Source: an uncultured Georgenia sp. (GTDB lineage: Bacteria > Actinomycetota > Actinomycetes > Actinomycetales > Actinomycetaceae). Taken from it: 13,606 bases of DNA. The stretch covers positions 1 to 13,606 of the forward strand of contig NZ_CALGNQ010000266.1 of NCBI RefSeq assembly GCF_937958535.1. Direction: 5' to 3'. The notes under the pieces were generated by a model. The model had not been told where the DNA came from, did not search any database, and saw nothing but the letters and a program-made list of their open reading frames with translations. A program made the position numbers and the translations under genes. Shown here in pieces: positions 6,497-13,606 of this stretch; positions within the stretch are counted from its first letter, which is position 1, and the number at the start of each line of letters is the position of its first letter.

Positions 6497-8155
6497 GTGA
6501 GCCCGGACCGCACGGTCGTCCACCGGGGCCTGCTCGTCGGGCCGCGCCGGCCGCGGCCGCCGCGCCTGCCGCTGCCCGCCGCCGCGGTCTCGCTGCTGTG
6601 TGCCGAGGCGGCGCTGGGTGCGCTCGGGCCGCGCGGTCTGCGCCTCGTCCCCTGGGTCGTGGCCGGGCTCCTCGTCGGGGTCGGTGTCGTCCTCCTCGGC
6701 CTGTGGCGCCTGCCCGACCGGCGTGCTGTCACCGACCTCCTGCGCGCACCCACGCTGCTGCCGGTGGCCGTGCTGCTCCAGCGCGGCCTCCTGCTCGCCG
6801 CCTGCGTCACGGGTGCCTCGGCGGTGGTGGGGGTCGCCCTGCCCGAGCGCAGCGGCGGGGAGGTGCTCCTCGGCCTCGGCATGCTCGCTGCCGTCGTGCT
6901 CGCCTCGCTGCGGCCGCTCGCCCCGCGGGTGCTGCGCGGGGCGGCGTGGTGCGGTGCGGTGGCGGTGGCCCTCGTCGTGGTCGTCGGGGCCGTGTCCGCG
7001 TCCGGCGGCGTCGACGGCGCCGGCGACGCCCCCGTCCTGCGCGCCGCCGTCCTCGTTGCGGCCGTGGGGGGCGTGCTCGTCCGACCGCTCCTTCCCGCCC
7101 CCTGGTCCGCGCCCCGGGAGCGGCGCGACGTCCTCGGCACGGTCGCAGCGACCGGCGGCGGCGTCGCCCTCCCGGCCGCCGGCACCGGTGCGGCCCACGG
7201 GGCCGCGCCCAGCGTCCTCGTCGCGTTCGCCCCGGTGGGCCGTCCGGGGACGGCGGCGCTCGCGCTCGTCCTCGCCCTGGTCCTGCTCGCCGCGGCCACC
7301 GCGACGCTGTCCGGGCTGCCGCCCCTACGACCGTGGCACACCGGCGTGCCGGCGCACCCCGACCGGGTGTCGCGTGTCCTCGCCGTGGCCGTCGCCGGCG
7401 GCGCGCTCCTCCTGGCCTCCGGTGACCTCCTCCGGCTCCTGGCCGGGGTGGCGGTCGCCGTGCTCGCGCACGCACTGCTCACCCTGCTCGCCGCCCGGCG
7501 GTGCTGGCAGCAGACCCTGGAGACGCAGTACCAGCCGGTGGCCCGCCGGCAGGCGATCCGCGGTCGGCTCGTCACGACGGTGGCCGCGGTCGTCGCCGCC
7601 GTGATGCTGGCCACGGCCGCGGTGCCCGGGTGGCCGGCCGCGCTCGCGCTCGGTGCCGGGTGGGTGATGATGTGGGGCGTGAGCCGACACGACCGCGAGC
7701 AGCGGGCCCGGCTGGCCCTCGCGCACGCCGCCGAGGACCGGCCGCTGCCCACCGTGGTGCGTGCCTTCGTCGTCGTCCCCGCGCTCGACCGGCCCACGGT
7801 CCGTGCGGTCGCCTACGCCCGCGCGCTGCGCGCCACGTCGCTCGAAGCCCTCACTGTGCCGACCGACGACGCCGCCGCGGCGGCGCTGCGCGAGCAGTGG
7901 TCCGCGCTCGACCTGCCGGTGCCGCTCGTCGAGCTCGCCGCACCGCCCGGCCGGGCGGCGGACGCGATCGTCGCCCACGTCGACACCGAGCGCGACCCGG
8001 ACGGCCTGGCCGTCGTCTACCTGCCGGAACCGACCGCCCCCCAGCGGTGGCGGCGCGCGCTGCTGCGGCGCACACCGCACCGGCTCCGGGACCGCCTGCT
8101 GGCGCTCCCGGGAACCGTCGTCACCACCGTGCCGTGGCACGTCGAGGAGAGCTGA
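6497..8155 (+). CDS. Highly diverged APC/KimA-type permease homologue, substrate-site motifs missing
   Basis: A 552-residue membrane protein with about ten or eleven hydrophobic segments over residues 28-396 and a soluble C-terminal domain (about 420-550). That domain matches the end of APC-superfamily permeases usually encoded here: a strand (RAFVVVPAL), then RPTVRAVAYARALRATSLEALTV, DLPVPLVELAAP, LAVVYLPE and a final VVTTVPWH. Weak resemblance runs through the membrane part too, for example ATLSGLPPL where the family has NTSFNGFPRL. The first-helix D-A-L-S-S-x-A-Y motif and the sixth-helix T-A-L-T-G-x-E motif are not present, and the protein is roughly 100 residues shorter than usual. Many residues are plain Ala, Val, Leu and Gly. 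It probably no longer transports, or carries something different. I prefer the GTG at 6497 because of the leaderless promoter; ATG 6488 would add three residues. The methyltransferase gene follows after 3 bp. Confidence 0.75.
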   Translation: MSPDRTVVHRGLLVGPRRPRPPRLPLPAAAVSLLCAEAALGALGPRGLRLVPWVVAGLLVGVGVVLLGLWRLPDRRAVTDLLRAPTLLPVAVLLQRGLLLAACVTGASAVVGVALPERSGGEVLLGLGMLAAVVLASLRPLAPRVLRGAAWCGAVAVALVVVVGAVSASGGVDGAGDAPVLRAAVLVAAVGGVLVRPLLPAPWSAPRERRDVLGTVAATGGGVALPAAGTGAAHGAAPSVLVAFAPVGRPGTAALALVLALVLLAAATATLSGLPPLRPWHTGVPAHPDRVSRVLAVAVAGGALLLASGDLLRLLAGVAVAVLAHALLTLLAARRCWQQTLETQYQPVARRQAIRGRLVTTVAAVVAAVMLATAAVPGWPAALALGAGWVMMWGVSRHDREQRARLALAHAAEDRPLPTVVRAFVVVPALDRPTVRAVAYARALRATSLEALTVPTDDAAAAALREQWSALDLPVPLVELAAPPGRAADAIVAHVDTERDPDGLAVVYLPEPTAPQRWRRALLRRTPHRLRDRLLALPGTVVTTVPWHVEES

Positions 8156-8158
8156 AGC

Positions 8159-9466
8159 ATGGACGTCCTGACCAGGGTCACCGTCGGTCCGCCCGCCCAC
8201 GGCGGCCACTGCGTCGCGCGGGTGGACGGTCGCGTCGTCTTCGTCCGCCACACGGCACCAGGCGAGGTCGTCGACGTCCGCCTCACCGACGCGGGGGAGG
8301 GCCGCCGGTTCTGGCGCGGTGAGGCCGTCCACGTCCACGAGGCCTCCCCGGACCGGGTGCCGAGCCGCTGGCCGGAGGCCGGTCCCGGCGGGGTGGGCGG
8401 CGGCGAGCTGGCCCACCTCACGCTGCCCGCGCAGCGGCGCTGGAAGGCCGACGTCGTCCGCGACGCGCTGCGGCGCATCGGTCACCTCGAGCTCGACCAC
8501 CTCGGCCCGCTCGTCGTCCACCCGCTCGGGGACGACGACGACCGGGACGGCCTGGGCACCCGCACCCGCATCGACCTCGTCCTCGACGCGGACTCACGGG
8601 CCGGGATGTTCCGCCACCGCAGCCACGAGGTGCGGGCACTGCGCCAGATGCCGCTCGCCGTCCCGGCGATCACCGACCTCGACCTCTTCGCCCCCGACCG
8701 CTGGGCGGGTCTGCGGCCGGGCACCCGGGTCGACGTCGTCGCCCCGAGCGTGGGACGCCCGGTGGTGCTGGTGGACGGCCGCCCGGTGGACCCGGACCAC
8801 CCCACCCGCCTCCTCGGCCCGGCCCCGGCCGCCAGGCGCGGCACGAAGGGGCGGCGCGACGCCGCACCGGCGGCGCGGGTGGGGGTGCGGGAGCGGGTGC
8901 CCTCACCCCACGGCGAGCTGACCTACCGGGTGGACGCCGCCGGCTTCTGGCAGGTGCACCGTGACGCCCCGGCCACGCTGGTGCGCGAGGTGCTGGCGGC
9001 GGCCGCCCCCGAGCCCGGGCAGCGCGTCGTCGACCTCTACGCCGGTGCCGGGCTGCTGACCCTGCCGCTCGCGCTCGCCGTCGGGGAGCAGGGCCGGGTG
9101 GACGCCGTCGAGGTCGACGAGCGGGCCGTCAAGGACGCCAAGCGCAACCTCCACGCCGCGCCCCAGGCGGTGCTCCACGCGGCGGCCGTCACCGCCCCGG
9201 TGGTCGACGGGCTCGCCGGGCAGGGCGCTGTCGACACGGTCGTGCTCGACCCGCCGCGCTCCGGCGCCGGTACCGCGGTGATGGCGGCCCTCGCCCGGCT
9301 GCGTCCGGGGCGGATGGTCTACGTGGCCTGCGACCCGGCGGCGCTCGCCCGCGACCTGCGCAGCGCGGTGGACCACGGCTACGCGGTCACCGCCCTCACC
9401 GGGTACGACCTCTTCCCCCACACCCACCACGTGGAGTGCGTGGCGGTGCTCGAGCCGGCGGCGTGA
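8159..9466 (+). CDS. TRAM-domain class I SAM-dependent RNA methyltransferase (TrmA/RlmD family)
   Basis: A 435-residue RNA uracil-C5-methyltransferase of the TrmA/RlmC/RlmD superfamily, using SAM to methylate tRNA or rRNA. The N-terminal TRAM OB-fold covers about 1-60 (HGGHCVARVDGRVVFVRHTAPGE region). The SAM-binding motif is VVDLYAGAGLLTLPLA at 290-305. The catalytic loop LDPPRSGAG lies at 363-371, the nucleophilic cysteine is C391 in VYVACDPAALARDL, and the general base is E426 in HTHHVECVAVL. The usual Fe-S cysteines are replaced: where relatives read C-P-x-A...GCGGC, this protein has WPEAGPGGVGGG at 71-82. Residues 216-247 are an Arg/Ala-rich insertion-like stretch. GAGGAG lies about 8 bp upstream, and it is cotranscribed with the permease-like gene. 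The target nucleotide is not predictable (Rv2689c position). Confidence 0.9.
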   Translation: MDVLTRVTVGPPAHGGHCVARVDGRVVFVRHTAPGEVVDVRLTDAGEGRRFWRGEAVHVHEASPDRVPSRWPEAGPGGVGGGELAHLTLPAQRRWKADVVRDALRRIGHLELDHLGPLVVHPLGDDDDRDGLGTRTRIDLVLDADSRAGMFRHRSHEVRALRQMPLAVPAITDLDLFAPDRWAGLRPGTRVDVVAPSVGRPVVLVDGRPVDPDHPTRLLGPAPAARRGTKGRRDAAPAARVGVRERVPSPHGELTYRVDAAGFWQVHRDAPATLVREVLAAAAPEPGQRVVDLYAGAGLLTLPLALAVGEQGRVDAVEVDERAVKDAKRNLHAAPQAVLHAAAVTAPVVDGLAGQGAVDTVVLDPPRSGAGTAVMAALARLRPGRMVYVACDPAALARDLRSAVDHGYAVTALTGYDLFPHTHHVECVAVLEPAA

Positions 9467-9473
9467 TGACCGT

Positions 9474-9490
9474 GCGGCGCGCCGCGCCGC
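9474..9490 (+). terminator. Short GC-rich hairpin behind the methyltransferase gene
   Basis: GCGGCGC (9474-9480) and GCGCCGC (9484-9490) can pair as a 7-bp stem with a 3-base loop, 8 bp after the stop codon at 9464-9466. There is no T-tract. It lies immediately before the acnA -35 element, so it could separate the two transcripts. At this GC content such short stems also arise by chance. Confidence 0.35.
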
Positions 9491-9494
9491 CGGC

Positions 9495-9523
9495 GTGACA
9501 TCGCCCGCCGCGGTAAGTATCTT
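9495..9523 (+). promoter_or_regulatory. Housekeeping-type promoter of acnA
   Basis: GTGACA (9495-9500) and TATCTT (9518-9523) are separated by 17 bp, a good match to TTGACA-N17-TATAAT-type promoters and the best -35/-10 pair in the window. Transcription would start near 9530, leaving a leader of about 98 nt before the GTG at 9628. The -10 element is the left arm of the palindrome at 9518-9535. Confidence 0.6.
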
Positions 9524-9535
9524 GATGTCGAGATA
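9518..9535. promoter_or_regulatory. 18-bp palindromic operator over the acnA -10, MarR/TamR-type candidate
   Basis: TATCTTGATGTCGAGATA is an inverted repeat of two 8-bp arms around TG with one mismatched pair (TATCTTGA against TATCTCGA read on the other strand). Its AT content stands out from the surroundings, and the symmetry extends imperfectly into flanking AAG and CTT. The form resembles sites of MarR-family repressors. In Streptomyces coelicolor the MarR-family TamR, which senses aconitate and citrate, controls aconitase expression, so a TamR-like repressor is my leading guess from memory. The site covers the -10 and the expected start point, so binding should repress. No regulator gene lies in the window. 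Confidence 0.6.
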
Positions 9536-9547
9536 ACTTGTGGGTGG

Positions 9548-9605
9548 GCTGCTGCGTCGGTGCCACCCGCGTGGGACCATGACAGACGAGCCGGCAAGCA
9601 GCAGC
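9548..9605 (+). other. Possible folded 5' leader of acnA mRNA
   Basis: GCTGCTGC (9548-9555) and GCAGCAGC (9598-9605) can form an 8-bp closing stem in the acnA leader, with a small inner hairpin of CCAC (9563-9566) and GTGG (9571-9574). The outer stem ends 11 bases before the GAGGAG ribosome binding site at 9617-9622. It matches no riboswitch class known to me and could be fortuitous. Confidence 0.25.
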
Positions 9606-9627
9606 GAAGCGGCATTGAGGAGCAGAT

Positions 9628-12450
<2,823 letters not shown>

Positions 12451-12467
12451 CCCGGCCTCCGGTCCAC

Positions 12468-12524
12468 GACGCCGGCAGTACGGTTCCTCGCCTCCTGTGG
12501 GGTGGGGACTGTACTGTCGGCGTC
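12468..12524 (+). terminator. Long stem-loop after acnA
   Basis: GACGCCGGCAGTAC (12468-12481) and GTACTGTCGGCGTC (12511-12524) are inverted repeats that pair over all 14 positions in RNA, with one G-U pair. The 29-nt loop can pair a further seven positions with several G-U wobbles. It begins 17 bp after the acnA stop, and no T-tract follows. It is probably the acnA terminator or an mRNA-stabilising 3' structure. The right arm contains TACTGT (12512-12517), which could also serve as a -10 for the next gene. Confidence 0.55.
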
Positions 12525-12548
12525 CTGGCATCCGGGAGGGAGAGCGGC

Positions 12549-13151
12549 ATGGTTGTCGAGGGCGACTACGGGCCGGCGGAGTTCGACTGGTCGATCCTGA
12601 CCGTGCCCACCGCCAAGGCGATGGCGCTCGGGCAGCTCGGTTTCTCCTGGGGTGAGCTGTGGGAGCGGCTGGCGACCGTCACCCAGGAGGAGTTCACCTG
12701 GGAGGCGCGGCCCGGCACGCTCGGCGTCGTCCGCCGGGGTGCGGAACGCACGCCGCGCACCCTCGGGGTGGGGGAGTGGGTCGCCGAGTGGCCCGAGGGA
12801 TACGACCACCCCGGGCCGCGCACCATCGCCTGGCTCGTCGCCCACCTCACCGAGACCTACTTCGAGCGCTGGGAGTGGACCTTCGGCGAGCGGCGCAGGC
12901 GCCGCGGCGACGCCGTCGTCCACGGGGAGGTCGACGCCGCCCGGGGCGAGCTGGCCCGCTGGGTGGAGGCGTGGCGCACCGGCGTCGCGGGTGTCCCGGA
13001 CGAGGAGTTCATGACCGTCGGGCTGAGCCAGGCGACCGAGGTCGACGCCGCCTCCCCGTTCGGCCACCTCGTGCTGCACATGAACCGTGAGCTCATCCAC
13101 CACGGCGCCGAGGTGTTCCTCCTCACCGACCTCCAGCGCACCGGGGCGTGA
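12549..13151 (+). CDS. DinB-like four-helix metal-binding protein
   Basis: A 200-residue soluble protein resembling the DinB/YfiT superfamily of four-helix-bundle metalloproteins, which in actinobacteria includes mycothiol-dependent enzymes. The histidine pattern supports this: H99 in TIAWLVAHLTE, and H177 and H184/H185 in FGHLVLHMNRELIHHGAEV, where the family carries its metal triad. The helix at 129-148 (DAARGELARWVEAWRTGVAG) leads into a loop with DEEFMTVG. I do not recognise the reaction, and thiol transfer is only a family-level possibility. The start ATG is preceded by GGGAGGGAGAG. It stands between acnA and dxs on the same strand, behind the long stem-loop. Neither neighbour points clearly to its job. 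Confidence 0.72.
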   Translation: MVVEGDYGPAEFDWSILTVPTAKAMALGQLGFSWGELWERLATVTQEEFTWEARPGTLGVVRRGAERTPRTLGVGEWVAEWPEGYDHPGPRTIAWLVAHLTETYFERWEWTFGERRRRRGDAVVHGEVDAARGELARWVEAWRTGVAGVPDEEFMTVGLSQATEVDAASPFGHLVLHMNRELIHHGAEVFLLTDLQRTGA

Positions 13152-13211
13152 GACCGGGCGGAGACGCGGCACGCCACGGCGGCCGTTCTCGCGTCGTCGC
13201 GCGGCGCAGCG

Positions 13212-13217
13212 TAAGGT
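13212..13217 (+). promoter_or_regulatory. Candidate -10 hexamer for dxs
   Basis: TAAGGT in the 103-bp spacer before dxs fits TANNNT and would give a leader of about 30 nt that includes the ribosome binding site GGGAAGG at 13242-13248. No good -35 is seen; TTCTCG at 13186-13191 is the closest, with a 20-bp gap. Confidence 0.4.
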
Positions 13218-13254
13218 GAGCGCGCATGTTGTTCGTCGAGCGGGAAGGTGCGCG

Positions 13255-13606
13255 ATGAGCCAGCTGGGACGGGTGCGCCGGCCGTCGGACCTGCGCTCGC
13301 TGACGAGCGCGGAGCTCGAGGTGCTCGCCAAGGAGCTGCGCGACTACCTCGTGGACTCCGTCTCCAAGACCGGCGGTCATCTCGGCCCCAACCTCGGGGT
13401 CGTGGAGCTCACCCTGGCGATCCACCGGGTCTTCACCTCACCCCGTGACCGGATCGTCTTCGACACCGGTCACCAGGCCTACGTCCACAAGCTCCTCACC
13501 GGGCGGAAGGACTTCAGCAGGCTGCGCAAGCAGGACGGCATCTCGGGTTATCCGAGCCGGGCCGAGTCCGAGCACGACATCGTGGAGAACTCCCACGCCT
13601 CGACCG
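13255..13606 (+). CDS. dxs: 1-deoxy-D-xylulose-5-phosphate synthase, N-terminal part (cut by window edge)
   Basis: The first 117 residues of DXS, the thiamine-diphosphate enzyme that condenses pyruvate with glyceraldehyde 3-phosphate in the first step of the MEP isoprenoid pathway. The hallmark N-terminal motifs are present: TGGHLGPNLGVVELTLAIH at 39-57 (H42 corresponds to the catalytic His of the TGGH motif), FDTGHQAYVHKLLTGR at 69-84, and ENSHAS at 111-116 (the second active-site His, H114). The ATG at 13255 is supported by GGGAAGG six bases upstream, and the opening SQLGRVRRPSDLRSLTSAEL aligns with the usual start of the family. The gene runs off the right edge, so the thiamine-binding GDG motif and the C-terminal domains cannot be checked. 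The same gene lies downstream of this block in M. tuberculosis (dxs1). Confidence 0.96.
   Translation, partial: MSQLGRVRRPSDLRSLTSAELEVLAKELRDYLVDSVSKTGGHLGPNLGVVELTLAIHRVFTSPRDRIVFDTGHQAYVHKLLTGRKDFSRLRKQDGISGYPSRAESEHDIVENSHAST

Noticed and set aside
6292..7797. A 501-codon minus-strand frame opposite the permease-like gene
   Set aside because: Its translation is a Thr/Arg/Ser/Ala-rich string typical of antisense frames in GC-rich DNA, and its end overlaps the true ceoB gene in another frame.
12476..12516. CAGTAC and GTACTG behind acnA as an AcnR operator
   Set aside because: The half-sites match what I recall of the corynebacterial AcnR motif, but they are about 29 bp apart instead of a few bases, lie downstream of the gene, and are explained by the longer inverted repeat.

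Overview
This is a GC-rich, gene-dense chromosomal segment from an actinobacterium. SepH, the DUF4193/DUF3093/DUF3710/DUF3159 proteins and a TRAM-type RNA methyltransferase all sit in an order I recognise from actinobacterial chromosomes; the same neighbourhood in Mycobacterium tuberculosis runs roughly from Rv2701c back to Rv2682c. The very high GC and the flanking families would fit a Micrococcales-type organism such as the Intrasporangiaceae/Ornithinimicrobiaceae, but that placement is only an inference. I see no insertion sequence, prophage, CRISPR array, tRNA or rRNA. I do not see a new accessory system. The interest lies in individual genes that depart from their families and in regulatory sites.

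Left part (1-2470): the 5' part of sepH (cell division, minus strand, cut by the left edge) is divergent from an inositol-monophosphatase-family gene. A 211-bp spacer with an ECF-sigma-like promoter candidate follows, then a small zinc-ribbon protein (DUF4193). A perfect 18-bp palindrome directly behind the DUF4193 stop is a likely terminator; it lies inside the 3' end of the convergent DUF3093 membrane-protein gene.

Middle part (2425-6458): DUF3093 is divergent from a tightly coupled unit, dut - DUF3710 - OB-fold protein - DUF3159 membrane protein, whose junctions are TGATG, a 5-bp gap, and ATGA. Convergent to it are two single-RCK TrkA proteins (ceoB, ceoC), coupled by another TGATG. Both divergent spacers (DUF3093/dut and ceoB/permease) carry back-to-back TANNNT hexamers only 6-7 bp before GTG start codons without Shine-Dalgarno sequences, which points to four leaderless transcripts.

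Right part (6497-13606): next to the TrkA pair sits an unusual polytopic membrane protein. Its C-terminal domain matches the APC/KimA-type permease normally found at this locus, but its membrane core has lost the recognisable substrate-site motifs. Three bases later comes a TRAM/RlmD-like uracil-methyltransferase gene whose product keeps the catalytic residues but lacks the Fe-S cysteines. Aconitase (acnA) follows, with a good sigma-70-like promoter whose -10 is embedded in an 18-bp MarR-type palindrome, and with a strong 14-bp inverted repeat behind the gene. A DinB-like metal-binding protein and the 5' end of dxs (first step of the MEP isoprenoid pathway) complete the window.

The genes serve core functions: division, inositol metabolism, nucleotide-pool hygiene, potassium control, RNA modification, the TCA cycle and isoprenoid precursors. 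The conserved DUF proteins have no established role that I can state.
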